From an uncultured Bacteroidales bacterium (GTDB lineage Bacteria > Bacteroidota > Bacteroidia > Bacteroidales > UBA1715): a stretch of DNA of 64,000 bases. The notes under the pieces were generated by a model. It saw only the letters and a list, made by a program, of their open reading frames with translations. It was not told the origin of the DNA and searched no databases. The translations under genes were made by a program, and so were the position numbers. The first letter of the stretch is position 1; every line of letters starts with the position of its first letter. Positions 38,825-47,464 of the stretch are shown piece after piece. Location: NCBI GenBank assembly GCA_937892155.1, contig CALAUG010000040.1, positions 45,437 through 109,436 on the forward strand, in the 5' to 3' direction.

Positions 38825-40243
38825 CTAATCCTTATGAATCATATTGAACATTCTGCTCCAACGAATGTTTGTTGGGAATGGCTTGTTTTGTTCCGATGAA
38901 AACCAAATAACAACGGCTTTACCAACAATGTGATCTTCAGGAACAAATCCCCAAAAACGTGAATCTTGTGAATTATCGCGGTTGTCGCCCATCATCCAGT
39001 AATAATTTTGCTTGAATGTGTAGGTTGTTGCGATAGTATCGTTTACGTAGATTGTATTGCCCTCAACACGAAGGTTGTTTGCTTCATAAAGTTCTATAAT
39101 TCGTTTGTAGAGAGGCAAATTATCAACTGTTAAAGGAATAGTTACGTCTTTTTGAGGAATGACAATTGGTCCAAAATAATCTTTGTTCCAATTGTAGCGA
39201 GAATCCTGTGGAAAACATTCCTTGTAGCGGAAGCCATCAGGAAATTCTCCTTTGGTGATTTTCTTTACCGAGGTGTATGTTTGTAATGTTTTTACTTGTT
39301 CGTCGTTTAGCAACATAATGTAGCCGTTACCAGTGTAGCCATATTCACGAATATTCAATTTTTCGAAAATTGCAGGTTTTAATGGCGCAGAAGTTTCTAT
39401 GTCGTAGCGGAATTGTAAGTTTGGAATTTCTTTTTGAGCTTTCCCGTTTACAATTACCCGTCCGCCAATAATTTGTAATGTATCGCCCGCAACGGCAACA
39501 CAGCGTTTTATATAGTTTTCGCGTTTATCCAATGGACGTACAACGATTGAATCTTTAAAATATTCATTAAAACAATCAAGTAGATTAGGATATTGTTCAC
39601 GTAATTTATTGAGTCTCATATAGTCGCGTTGAGAGATAGGGTAGAGCTCTCCGTCTTCCAAAAAATCCCGTTTTATTTGATAGTAACTTTGTGCCTGACG
39701 GGTTAGAATAACCGTATCGCCTTCGGGAAAATTGAAAACGACAATGTCATCATTTTTCAAATAATCAAATCCTGCCATTCGTTCGTATGGGCGTTTCCAT
39801 ATTTCCGAATATGCTTTTTTCATTCCGTTTGAAAATGGCATAGAGTGGTGTACAAAAGGAAACGAAATTGGTGTCATTGGCTTTCGAGGACCATAGTTGC
39901 ACTTGCTTACGAATAAATAATCGCCGACAAGCATAGTTCCTTCCATGGATGAGGTAGGAATTGTATATGCTTCGAAGAAAAATATTCTGATGAATGATGC
40001 GGCAATGACAGCGAAAATAATTGCGTCAACCCAGCTCATTGCCCATTTTCCGAATTTTCCTTTTGGTTTGTAAATTTTCCAAAAAGCCCACGGAACTTTT
40101 TTAGTGATGCAAAGGTCGAAGATTACGCCCAAGCCCAATAGCCACCAAAAATTTCCAAGCCAAATAACAAATAAAATCCAGCAAACAGCGGAAATGCCGA
40201 AGATGAACCATTTGTTTTTTAGAAAATTTAATATGTTCTTCAT
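38825..40243 (-). CDS. lepB: Signal peptidase I
   Basis: 472 residues, the long Bacteroidota form. N-terminal membrane helices (GISAVCWILFVIWLG and WVDAIIFAVIAASFIRIFFF) are followed by box B with the catalytic Ser99 in IPTSSMEGTML, the catalytic Lys near residue 245 in YIKRCVAVAGD, and the late GDNRDNSQDSRFWGFVP motif. A ~120-residue insertion lies between box B and the Lys motif. It removes signal peptides of exported proteins at the inner membrane. In Bacteroidota it is commonly next to dapB, as here (55 bases upstream). Confidence 0.95.
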   Translation of the reverse strand: MKNILNFLKNKWFIFGISAVCWILFVIWLGNFWWLLGLGVIFDLCITKKVPWAFWKIYKPKGKFGKWAMSWVDAIIFAVIAASFIRIFFFEAYTIPTSSMEGTMLVGDYLFVSKCNYGPRKPMTPISFPFVHHSMPFSNGMKKAYSEIWKRPYERMAGFDYLKNDDIVVFNFPEGDTVILTRQAQSYYQIKRDFLEDGELYPISQRDYMRLNKLREQYPNLLDCFNEYFKDSIVVRPLDKRENYIKRCVAVAGDTLQIIGGRVIVNGKAQKEIPNLQFRYDIETSAPLKPAIFEKLNIREYGYTGNGYIMLLNDEQVKTLQTYTSVKKITKGEFPDGFRYKECFPQDSRYNWNKDYFGPIVIPQKDVTIPLTVDNLPLYKRIIELYEANNLRVEGNTIYVNDTIATTYTFKQNYYWMMGDNRDNSQDSRFWGFVPEDHIVGKAVVIWFSSEQNKPFPTNIRWSRMFNMIHKD

Positions 40244-40298
40244 TGTATAAAGTTTTCGGTTTTCAGAGTTTAGATTTTAAACTGATTTCTGACAACTA

Positions 40299-41015
40299 TT
40301 AAATATCAAGTAAATCTTTCATTCCGAAAACACCTTTTTTGCCTTGTACGAATTCGGCAGCCAGAACAGCTCCGAAAGCAAGTCCACGGCGTGATTTTGC
40401 GGAATGTTTTATTTCCAATGTATCGTCTGCGGAATCATATTCAACGATATGAGTTCCAGGAACGGTGCCCAAACGTTTGGAAACAACCTGCAATTCGTCG
40501 GTTGATTTGAATTCGTTCAAACGCCAGTTTTTTTTGCGCTCAACGTTTGCAAGAATGTCTTTTGCAATAGTGATTGCGGTTCCGCTTGGAGCATCAAGTT
40601 TTTGATTATGGTGAGCCTCTTCAACACAAACATCGTATTGAGGAAATTTGTTCATTATTGCAGCCAATTTTCTGTTCAATTCAAAGAAAATATTTACGCC
40701 AAGGCTGTAATTTGAAGAATAGAAAAATGTATTTCCCGATTCTTTGCATAAAGAAGCGATTTCGTCGTATTTATCAGTCCAGCCGGTAGAACCAGAAACT
40801 ACAGGAACGCCAGCTTTAAAGCATTGCACATAATTGTTGTAGGCAGTTTTAGGAGTAGTAAATTCAATGGCAACATCAGCTTTTTGAAGATTCTCAACTG
40901 TAAAATCCTGTGGATTGTTTATGTCGATAGTCAAAACAATTGAGTGACCGCGTTCAATGGCGATTTTCTCAATTTCTTTACCCATTTTTCCGTAACCGAT
41001 AAGTGCAACTTTCAT
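40299..41015 (-). CDS. dapB: 4-hydroxy-tetrahydrodipicolinate reductase
   Basis: 238 residues. NAD(P)H-binding motif ALIGYGKMGKEI at the N-terminus, TTPKTAYNNY and GSTGWTDKYDE, and the catalytic/substrate motif EAHHNQKLDAPSGTA. It catalyses the second step from aspartate semialdehyde to lysine and diaminopimelate, feeding peptidoglycan. The length is slightly short of the E. coli enzyme, as in other Bacteroidota. Confidence 0.95.
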   Translation of the reverse strand: MKVALIGYGKMGKEIEKIAIERGHSIVLTIDINNPQDFTVENLQKADVAIEFTTPKTAYNNYVQCFKAGVPVVSGSTGWTDKYDEIASLCKESGNTFFYSSNYSLGVNIFFELNRKLAAIMNKFPQYDVCVEEAHHNQKLDAPSGTAITIAKDILANVERKKNWRLNEFKSTDELQVVSKRLGTVPGTHIVEYDSADDTLEIKHSAKSRRGLAFGAVLAAEFVQGKKGVFGMKDLLDI

Positions 41016-41077
41016 GTTTTAGAGTTTTCAGTTTTTAGAAATCATTTGTTAGTTTGTGATTTCTTAGATATGTGTTA

Positions 41078-41106
41078 TTAAAAAAAAGGGAAGCACGAGA
41101 CTTCCC
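41078..41106 (-). terminator. Terminator of the thrS-infC-rpmI-rplT operon
   Basis: On the minus strand GGGAAG and CTTCCC pair around a 7-base loop and are followed by TTTTTTTT. It lies 25 bases after the rplT stop. Confidence 0.85.
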
Positions 41107-41130
41107 TAAAATAATTGTTTAAGTTATTTT

Positions 41131-41475
41131 TTATTTTACTGCTTTTACAACAGCTTCGAAAGCTTCTGGATTGTTCATTGCTAAGTCGGCAAGAACTTTA
41201 CGGTTTAATGTAACGTTGTTCTTTGCTAAAGCACCAATGAATTGTGAATAATTCATTCCATAAGCACGAACTCCAGCATTGATTCTTTGAATCCACAATG
41301 CGCGGAAATTTCTTTTTTTAGCTTTTCTGTCTCTGTATGCATATTGCAAACCTTTTTCCAAGGTGTTTTTTGCAACTGTGTACACATTTCTTCTTGCAAG
41401 GTAGTTACCTTTTGTTTGTTTTAAGATTTTTTTTCTACGTGCTCTTGAGGCAACGTTGTTTACTGATCTTGGCAT
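41131..41475 (-). CDS. rplT: 50S ribosomal protein L20
   Basis: 114 residues. Typical L20 start PRSVNNVASRARRKKILK and core RDRKAKKRNFRALWIQRINA with MNYSQFIGALAKNNV. It binds 23S rRNA early in assembly and in many bacteria controls its own operon. Last gene of the thrS-infC-rpmI-rplT unit. Confidence 0.98.
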   Translation of the reverse strand: MPRSVNNVASRARRKKILKQTKGNYLARRNVYTVAKNTLEKGLQYAYRDRKAKKRNFRALWIQRINAGVRAYGMNYSQFIGALAKNNVTLNRKVLADLAMNNPEAFEAVVKAVK

Positions 41476-41550
41476 AATTTTACATTTTTAACGATTCGCG
41501 ACTACTTGTTTCATTAGTTCTTGGTTGCAGAATCATTGTTACACAATAAA

Positions 41551-41745
41551 TTAAAATACGAGCATTGTTTCTACGCTCTTCTTGTTAGTCTTGTCAACAG
41601 TTGTAGCATAACGAAGATTTCTTTTTTGCTTCGTTTCTTTTCTTGTCAACAAGTGACTTTTAAACGCTTTTTTACGTTTGATTTTACCAGTACCCGTGAA
41701 TGAGAAACGTTTCTTAGCACTGGATTTAGATTTCATCTTAGGCAT
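41551..41745 (-). CDS. rpmI: 50S ribosomal protein L35
   Basis: 64 residues, with the L35 signature PKMKSKSSAKKRFSFTGTGK and the basic HLLTRKETKQKRNLR segment. Sits between infC and rplT, the conserved order. Confidence 0.97.
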   Translation of the reverse strand: MPKMKSKSSAKKRFSFTGTGKIKRKKAFKSHLLTRKETKQKRNLRYATTVDKTNKKSVETMLVF

Positions 41746-41771
41746 TTTACTTCACTTATTTAGTTAAACAA

Positions 41772-42302
41772 TTATTTTTTCTTAGAGATAGGAGACATAA
41801 GAATAAACATTCTTTTGCCTTCCAAACGTGGTTCCTGGTCCAAACGTGCAACATCTTCCAAATCTTTAATGAAGCGTGTTAAAACTTCGGTTCCTTGTTC
41901 TTTGTATAAAATTGAACGGCCTTTGAAGAACACGTATGCCTTTACTTTTGCACCTTCTGAAAGGAACTTTTGAGCATGTTTCAATTTGAATTGATAATCG
42001 TGTTCGTCGGTTTGCGGTCCGAAACGAATTTCCTTAACTTCCACTTTTGCGCTGTTTGCTTTGATCTCCTTTTGTTTCTTTTTGAGAGAGTACAAAAATT
42101 TTTGGAAATCTATCACACGACATACAGGTGGATCGGCATTTGGCGAAATTTCAACCAAGTCCAAGTTTTGGTCATCAGCAATTTTTAGAGCATCAAAAAT
42201 TGAGTAAACCCCCTGAGTTACATTGTCACCAACTAATCGTACTTCACGAGCTCTAATGCTGTGGTTGATGTTAAAGTTGTCTGCTAATTCGTTAGCTGCC
42301 AT
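41772..42302 (-). CDS. infC: Translation initiation factor IF-3
   Basis: 176 residues. N-terminal domain with RAREVRLVGDNVTQGVYS and DLVEISPNADPPVCRVIDF, C-terminal domain with VEVKEIRFGPQTDEHDYQFK and KAYVFFKGRSI. It starts with a plain ATG, not the rare AUU used for autoregulation in E. coli. It checks the start codon and keeps 30S subunits free. Lies 28 bases after thrS. Confidence 0.97.
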   Translation of the reverse strand: MAANELADNFNINHSIRAREVRLVGDNVTQGVYSIFDALKIADDQNLDLVEISPNADPPVCRVIDFQKFLYSLKKKQKEIKANSAKVEVKEIRFGPQTDEHDYQFKLKHAQKFLSEGAKVKAYVFFKGRSILYKEQGTEVLTRFIKDLEDVARLDQEPRLEGKRMFILMSPISKKK

Positions 42303-42330
42303 GTATTCGTTTTATCTCGTTTATACTTTT

Positions 42331-44277
42331 TTATTTCAATTCATTCATTTGTTCGTCAACTTCTGTCGAAATTTTCGCTACAAAATCTTCAATTTTCATT
42401 ACTTCAGCATTGTTTCCTTCACCTTGTTTTCTGACAGAAACAGTACCATCGTTTTGCTCGTTCTCGCCAACAACGATAAGGTATGGGATGTGTTTCATTT
42501 CGTTGTCACGAATCTTTTTACCAACCTTTTCGTTTCTGTCGTCAATGAGCGTGCGAATATCGGAATTATTTAACAAATTCAAAACTTTTTTCGCATAATC
42601 GTTGTATTTTTCGCTTACAGGAATGATGACAGCTTGGTCTGGAGTCAACCACAATGGGAATCTTCCGCCTGTGTGTTCAATCAATACAGCAACGAATCGT
42701 TCCATTGAACCGAATGGTGCACGGTGAATCATAACCGGACGGTAACGTTGGTCGTCGCTTCCAATGTATTCCAAATCGAAACGTTTTGGCAAGTTGTAGT
42801 CAACTTGGATAGTTCCTAGTTGCCAACGTCTTCCAAGAGCATCGCGAACCATGAAGTCCAATTTTGGTCCGTAGAAAGCAGCTTCGCCGTATTCTACGAT
42901 TGTTTCCAAACCTTTTTCAGCGGCTGCTTCAATAATTGCGTTTTCTGCACGCTCCCAATCTTCGTCGCTACCGATGTATTTAGTAGTGTTGTTTTTGTCG
43001 CGTAGAGAAACTTGAGCTTCGAATTTGTCGAATTTCAAAGCTTTGAAAATGATTTGAATAATATCGATAACCTTTAAGAATTCGTCTTTTACTTGGTCAG
43101 GACGACAGAAAATGTGAGCGTCGTCTTGTGTAAACGAGCGAACGCGTGTAAGTCCATGTAATTCACCACTTTGTTCGTAACGGTAAACTGTTCCGAATTC
43201 CGCACAACGGAATGGTAAATCTTTGTACGAACGAGGTGCATTTTTGTAAATCATACAGTGGTGAGGGCAGTTCATCGGTTTTAATAGATAAACTTCACCT
43301 TCTTCTGGTGTTGTGATAGGTTGGAAGCTATCTTTTCCGTAATGATCCCAGTGACCAGATGTTACATATAGATTTTTACCACCAATATGTGGCGTCATAA
43401 CTTGTTGGTAGCCAAAACGTTTTTGGATTTTTTTCAATGCATCTTCCAAACGAAGACGTAAGTCCGTACCTTTGGGCAACCAAATAGGCAAACCTTTACC
43501 AACTAAATCGGAGAACATGAAAAGTTCCATTTCCTTACCGATTTTTCTATGGTCGCGGAGTTTTGCTTGTTCAAGTAATTCAAGATACTCGTCAAGCATT
43601 TTCTTTTTTGGATATGTGATACCGTAGATTCTGGTTAATTGCTTGCGAGTTTCATCACCACGCCAATATGCTCCGGCAATGCTTGTCAATTTCACAGCCT
43701 TGATTGGCTCTGTGTTCGGCAAGTGTGGACCACGACACAAATCGGTGAAAGCACCTTGTGTGTAGTAGGTGATTTTGCCATCTTCCAAATCGTTGATTAA
43801 CTCAACTTTGTAAGTTTCGTTTTTATCACCGAAATATTTTAGTGCATCAGCCTTAGGCACGTCTTTGCGAACAAAATCGTTCTTTTGGCGGGCAAGTTCC
43901 AACATTTTGTTTTCAATGGCGGTCAAATCTTTTTCTGTCAAAGTTATGTCGCCAAGGTCAACATCGTAGTAAAATCCGTTTTCGATAGCTGGACCGATAC
44001 CGAATTTTGTGTTTGGATACAAAGCTTGTAAAGCTTCAGCTAACAAGTGGGCTGAAGAATGCCAAAATGCATGTTTACCTTCTTTGTTATCGAATTTGTG
44101 AAGAGCGATAGTTGCATCTTCGTTAATGCCACGAGTTAAATCCCAATCTGCACCATTAACGGTTGCAACAACGACTTCGCGAGCCAATTGTGGACTTAAA
44201 CTTTGTGCTATTTCCAACGGAGTTATGCCGTTGTTATACTCCTTGACGCTTCCGTCAGGAAAAGTTATTTGTATCAT
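42331..44277 (-). CDS. thrS: Threonyl-tRNA synthetase
   Basis: 648 residues. Domains in order: TGS (residues 1-60), the N2 editing domain with HSSAHLLAEAL near residue 75, the class II catalytic core with the zinc Cys/His ligands in NCPHHCMIY and RCAEFGTVYRYEQSGELHG, motif 2 TRVRSFTQDDAHIF, motif 3 in HRAPFGSMERF, and the anticodon-binding domain (VIPVSEKYNDYAKK to the end). First gene of the operon with infC, rpmI and rplT. Confidence 0.98.
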   Translation of the reverse strand: MIQITFPDGSVKEYNNGITPLEIAQSLSPQLAREVVVATVNGADWDLTRGINEDATIALHKFDNKEGKHAFWHSSAHLLAEALQALYPNTKFGIGPAIENGFYYDVDLGDITLTEKDLTAIENKMLELARQKNDFVRKDVPKADALKYFGDKNETYKVELINDLEDGKITYYTQGAFTDLCRGPHLPNTEPIKAVKLTSIAGAYWRGDETRKQLTRIYGITYPKKKMLDEYLELLEQAKLRDHRKIGKEMELFMFSDLVGKGLPIWLPKGTDLRLRLEDALKKIQKRFGYQQVMTPHIGGKNLYVTSGHWDHYGKDSFQPITTPEEGEVYLLKPMNCPHHCMIYKNAPRSYKDLPFRCAEFGTVYRYEQSGELHGLTRVRSFTQDDAHIFCRPDQVKDEFLKVIDIIQIIFKALKFDKFEAQVSLRDKNNTTKYIGSDEDWERAENAIIEAAAEKGLETIVEYGEAAFYGPKLDFMVRDALGRRWQLGTIQVDYNLPKRFDLEYIGSDDQRYRPVMIHRAPFGSMERFVAVLIEHTGGRFPLWLTPDQAVIIPVSEKYNDYAKKVLNLLNNSDIRTLIDDRNEKVGKKIRDNEMKHIPYLIVVGENEQNDGTVSVRKQGEGNNAEVMKIEDFVAKISTEVDEQMNELK

Positions 44278-44431
44278 TACGCGTAAAAATTTTCGGTGGC
44301 AAATTTAGTAAAGATTTACATTTGATGTGCATCATAATGAAGATTTTGTTACAACACGGAATCAAAAATCAAGATTCAAGACTGAAACCGTGGTTTTTGA
44401 TTCTTTTCTCTTCATTTTATTATTTTTTTTG

Positions 44432-45478
44432 TTAAAACACAATACCGTTTGGAAAATTGCCAACAGTGTATTTTTGTTTAAATGTTCCGTTCTTGTCGTA
44501 TTGCGAAACATAGTGTAGTCCATTTGCAGGAGTCGAAGTTGTCCAAATGTCGCCAGTTTTTGAATCAACATCAATACTATAAAAATATCCGTCAATCAGT
44601 TTTTGAGCGTTACCGTTTGTGTAAGCATATACAGCATCGTCAATGTAGTAGAGTGTGCCATTGTTGTAGGCAATCAAATTTGAACCGTAGCTTGCAAGTT
44701 GATGGTCAAAACTTAGTATTTCAGATACTTCAAACGTTGTAGGATTTAGCTTTACAATTTTTGAATTTGTGCTGCCAATTGGATTCCATTGTGCGTCATA
44801 TTCAGTTGCTCCTTTGCAAACAATTATTATGTCGCCATTTTCGTCTAACAACATATCGGAAGGCATATCGCCAATTTCTATTGTTTTCTCTGCTTTTAGG
44901 CTTGTGTTGTCGATTACTGTTATGGTTTTGTCGGTAGAGTAGCCTCCGTAGTTTGCTACGAATAATTTATTGTTTGTTACAATCATGGATTTTGGACCCA
45001 TACCAGTGGCAACGGAATCTATTTTTTGTAACGATATTTTGTCGACGGTGTAAATATAATCGTCGCCATAGCCTTTACCGTTTGAAACAAATATTTCGTT
45101 TTCGTTGCGCTCGATTACGCATTGTGGATACGAAAAACCGGAACTATGTCCAATGCTTTTGAACGAGTTTTTGTCAACAACTTCAATTTTCCCTGAATTA
45201 TTTACGACTATGTAGGCTTTGTCGTCTATAATCGTCATTGATTGAACTACGTCGCCAATTGGACGATTGTTGGCTTTCGAAAAAATATCGTCGATAACCG
45301 ATTGGTTTAATATGGCAGAAATGCCACCATCGTTTGAACCATAATTACCTTCGTATACAACGAAAGTTGCGTTTGAATAGTCTTGTTTCACATTGTTTTC
45401 GTCATTTTTTTTACACGAAGTAAAGACGAAATTTCCAGCAAGTAGTATGCTCGCAATTAGTAATACGTTTTTTTTCAT
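44432..45478 (-). CDS. BtuG-like vitamin B12-binding surface lipoprotein (DUF5074/YncE beta-propeller)
   Basis: 348 residues. A lipoprotein signal (LLAGNFVFTSCKKND) is followed by about seven propeller blades with the recurring pattern [VI]-D-x-x-[ST]-[LF]: IEVVDKNSFKSIG, IYTVDKISLQKIDSV, ITVIDNTSLKAEKTI, IVKLNPTTFEVSEIL. In Bacteroides the surface lipoprotein BtuG has this fold, binds cobalamin with very high affinity and passes it to the BtuB receptor. Family membership alone (DUF5074/YncE) does not prove this, but a cobalamin riboswitch directly upstream on the same strand points to B12. No btuB is nearby, which is unusual. Confidence 0.78.
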   Translation of the reverse strand: MKKNVLLIASILLAGNFVFTSCKKNDENNVKQDYSNATFVVYEGNYGSNDGGISAILNQSVIDDIFSKANNRPIGDVVQSMTIIDDKAYIVVNNSGKIEVVDKNSFKSIGHSSGFSYPQCVIERNENEIFVSNGKGYGDDYIYTVDKISLQKIDSVATGMGPKSMIVTNNKLFVANYGGYSTDKTITVIDNTSLKAEKTIEIGDMPSDMLLDENGDIIIVCKGATEYDAQWNPIGSTNSKIVKLNPTTFEVSEILSFDHQLASYGSNLIAYNNGTLYYIDDAVYAYTNGNAQKLIDGYFYSIDVDSKTGDIWTTSTPANGLHYVSQYDKNGTFKQKYTVGNFPNGIVF

Positions 45479-45672
45479 TTGTAATAAATTAAAAAATTAG
45501 ACATTGTTTTCGTGTTGGTGAATGAATGCGAAAAACAATGTGTTACCAGTGTGAGGTAAAATACCTTACACATTCGGCGTTTGGAAACGCACAGCAATGA
45601 AATACAATTTTTTTGTCTTTTCATTTTTGGTTACAAAATGATTTTCACGCTCATTTGGTAATAATAAGATTT

Positions 45673-45841
45673 GGCAGGTCTTCTGACTTATTCCATTCTT
45701 TGCTATCTTCCCATTCCGAAGAACAGTGATAATTGAGGATTTGCAAAGAACCTCGCGGAATTTACAGCTGCGGAAACAGTTCAGGTTTTTCACCCGATTC
45801 CCTTTTCACTGTACGTTTACAAAAACGTGGCAGCACCAATT
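45673..45841 (-). promoter_or_regulatory. Cobalamin riboswitch
   Basis: On the minus strand the conserved landmarks appear in order: GGTGCTGCC at the 5' end, GTGAAAAGGGAA, then GGGTGAAAAACC, CTGTTTCCGCAGCTGTAA, TCACTG, and the closing AGTCAGAAGACCTGCC of the B12 element. This class binds adenosylcobalamin or a related form and lowers expression of B12 uptake or synthesis genes when the vitamin is abundant. The next gene on this strand, about 195 bases on, is the BtuG-like lipoprotein. Confidence 0.93.
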
Positions 45842-45849
45842 CTTTTGCG

Positions 45850-45857
45850 CAAATATA
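45850..45857 (-). promoter_or_regulatory. Candidate -7 box of the riboswitch transcript
   Basis: On the minus strand the sequence reads TATATTTG, a perfect TAnnTTTG match, about 10 bases before the conserved 5' end of the riboswitch. Confidence 0.55.
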
Positions 45858-46059
45858 TAAAATAATTGTATATCAATAGAAGAATGCAGTGCATATTTTG
45901 AAATATCACGACAGCGAAACGGGCATTCCACAAGCTTATGGAACACATTTCAAAAACTACAAGTTCACAACCGACAATAGGTGATTAAACAAAATTTTTA
46001 TATTTGTAGAAAGAACGCAAAGTTTTCATATAAATTCTAATTAGATTTCATAATAAACG

Positions 46060-46094
46060 AAAAAAGGCTGTCCAAATCATATTGGACAGCCTTT
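46060..46094 (-). terminator. Rho-independent terminator after the small lipoprotein unit
   Basis: AAAGGCTGTCCAA pairs with TTGGACAGCCTTT around a 6-base loop; on the minus strand the hairpin runs into TTTTTT. It lies 20 bases after the stop of the small ORF at 46115-46297. Confidence 0.85.
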
Positions 46095-46114
46095 CTTGTT
46101 AGTAAACCAATTGA

Positions 46115-46297
46115 TTATTCGAAATATTCAAATGTAAAAACGCATTCGTTGTATTCAATTGTTGCAGGACGAGCTTTTTCATCCAAAGTTGTTGTAAGAG
46201 GAATAGAACGATAATCATTTCCTATAACACTTGGAAGATTCTTGCTGATGTTTTTGATAAATTGAGTAGAGAACAATATGTTTTCTTCTAATATCAT
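46115..46297 (-). CDS. Small protein of 60 residues, function unknown
   Basis: 60 residues, starting MILEENILFSTQF and ending in acidic and aromatic residues (CVFTFEYFE). Support for it being real: a purine-rich stretch (GAAAAGAA) just before the ATG, a position 30 bases after the lipoprotein gene on the same strand, and a terminator 20 bases after its stop. Against: no recognised family. It may be expressed with the lipoprotein upstream. Confidence 0.5.
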   Translation of the reverse strand: MILEENILFSTQFIKNISKNLPSVIGNDYRSIPLTTTLDEKARPATIEYNECVFTFEYFE

Positions 46298-46327
46298 TTC
46301 TTTTCGTAATCTATAAAATTTTAAGAT

Positions 46328-47032
46328 TTATTTAATCCATGTTACATCAAGAGTTTTTGTGAAAGCTTTGTCTGGCACATCTGTCGTAAGAGCAACGGCT
46401 TTCAGCACATCATCCATTCCTTTTGTGTTTTCGTCAATCCAGTCTTCTTCAGCCAAACGGAATGTGAAACCACTTCCGACAACGATTTCGTTTTTCGCAC
46501 CTGACATCATAAATTCGCTGTAAAGGCCAATGTTTTGGTCATCGCTCTCAACACCAACATATTTTGTACAAGTTACGCCACAAATAGTTTCTGTTCCAGC
46601 TTCGGTGAAATTGCTGTATTGAACGTAGTATTTGCTTAAATCTTTGTGTTCAGCGTAGTAATTGTTGCATGATTGTGCAGCTTGGAATGATTCTTCCCAT
46701 TCTCCGTCGTAATACTCAAAATAACCTTCGTCTGTGTTCAAATAAACCCAATGGTCTATAACAGATCTTGGTTCGTCCAATTCTGCTTCAGTTTCGTCAA
46801 ACCAAGTTTCATCTTCGTAAAAAAAGTCCAAACGAAGTTGGTTCCTGTCGGCAGAAATTGTGAAAATTTCGTACGAATCGTCGCCAGTTTCGTATTTGAT
46901 TGAGAATGCAGAATTTTCGATGTCGCCACCACCTTTTGGTTTAGGATCATCATCTTTGTCGTCGTCACCACAGCTTACAAGAGAGAAGCTTGTTGCCAAT
47001 GCCATAAAGGCTAATAAAATTTTTCTTTTCAT
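46328..47032 (-). CDS. Lipoprotein of unknown function
   Basis: 234 residues. Lipobox in SFSLVSCGDDD, followed by an Asp/Lys/Gly-rich linker (DDDKDDDPKPKGGGD) typical of surface-bound Bacteroidota lipoproteins. The rest is a predicted beta-rich domain of about 200 residues with several acidic patches and paired Cys (ICGVTCTKYVG). No known family was recognised. Confidence 0.72.
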   Translation of the reverse strand: MKRKILLAFMALATSFSLVSCGDDDKDDDPKPKGGGDIENSAFSIKYETGDDSYEIFTISADRNQLRLDFFYEDETWFDETEAELDEPRSVIDHWVYLNTDEGYFEYYDGEWEESFQAAQSCNNYYAEHKDLSKYYVQYSNFTEAGTETICGVTCTKYVGVESDDQNIGLYSEFMMSGAKNEIVVGSGFTFRLAEEDWIDENTKGMDDVLKAVALTTDVPDKAFTKTLDVTWIK

Positions 47033-47212
47033 TTTTTTGTTTTTTTTAGTTAGATGTGATAAAAATAGAAAAAAAATTTTTCGGAATTCTGCGAAAAGTT
47101 AAAATGTTTTAACTAAAAACTAACATTCTCTGCATCATATATACATTTGTTGAAACTGCGAGTTGCTCAAATAACAAAAGTTTTTCATATTTTTGATTTC
47201 TGTTTATAGACT

Positions 47213-47305
47213 ATGAAACACATATTCTCCATAGCAATCTTTCTCATTCTTGGTTTTGCAGGTTTTTGCCAAGAAGCAGTGGATTTAATGAGACCAAAAC
47301 GATAA
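47213..47305 (+). pseudogene. Truncated FISUMP-family gene (leader fragment only)
   Basis: Thirty codons: signal peptide KHIFSIAIFLILGFAGFCQ plus EAVDL, then the frame runs into MRPKR and a stop. Bases 47230-47287 match the leaders of the intact paralogues at 48839-48896 and 63011-63068 with a single mismatch each. The similarity breaks exactly where GAGACCAAAACGATAA begins, a sequence also seen at the insertion-sequence debris near 61454. The body of this copy has been replaced or lost. Confidence 0.7.
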
Positions 47306-47330
47306 CTATGTCAAAAAAGGGGAAGTTTAC
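47306..47330 (+). repeat. CTATGTCAAAAAA..GGGAAGTTTAC repeat, copy 1
   Basis: This 25-base sequence recurs with a one-base length change at 62951-62976, and its right part (AAAAAAGGGAAGTTTAC) recurs at about 61396-61412. Both full copies touch a FISUMP leader. It looks like an element end or a recombination site rather than coding DNA. Confidence 0.5.
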
Positions 47331-47382
47331 TGACCGTTTTGAATAAGATATTTTCAAAAAAGCATGCAATAATTGTAATTTT

Positions 47383-47463
47383 GTGTATTATTGCACTATT
47401 CAATAAATTTAATTTGGTGTATTATTGTATAGTTTGATAAATTCAATTTGGTGTAGTTTGATA
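47383..47463 (+). repeat. 34-bp tandem repeats upstream of the first DUF4143 ATPase
   Basis: Units begin with GTGTATTATTG at 47383 and 47417 and with a partial GTGTAGTTTGATA at 47451: exact 34-base spacing. The two full units also share ATAAATT and AATTTG at their right ends. The array stops at the ATPase start codon, so it overlaps the leader and probably the promoter. A comparable array (32-base period) precedes the second ATPase. Confidence 0.7.
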
Positions 47464-47464
47464 T

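Larger units (their letters stand above)
45479..46114. other. Intergenic region holding the cobalamin riboswitch and a terminator
   Basis: 636 bases without a confident gene. Contents, from left: an inverted repeat at 45549-45571 (GTGTGAGGTA / TACCTTACAC, one mismatch) that could be part of the riboswitch output; the riboswitch itself; its -7 box; a 32-codon coding-looking remnant at 45889-45984 on the plus strand with HDSETGIPQAYGTHF and no credible start; and a strong hairpin at 46063-46094. Confidence 0.6.

Noticed and set aside
42223..42573. Plus-strand frame across the thrS-infC junction
   Set aside because: Lies opposite two certain genes and has no independent support.
47383..47463. 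34-bp tandem repeats as a CRISPR array or plasmid iteron origin
   Set aside because: Units are directly adjacent with no spacers, and no replication initiator is nearby; position next to the ATPase start suits a regulatory role better.
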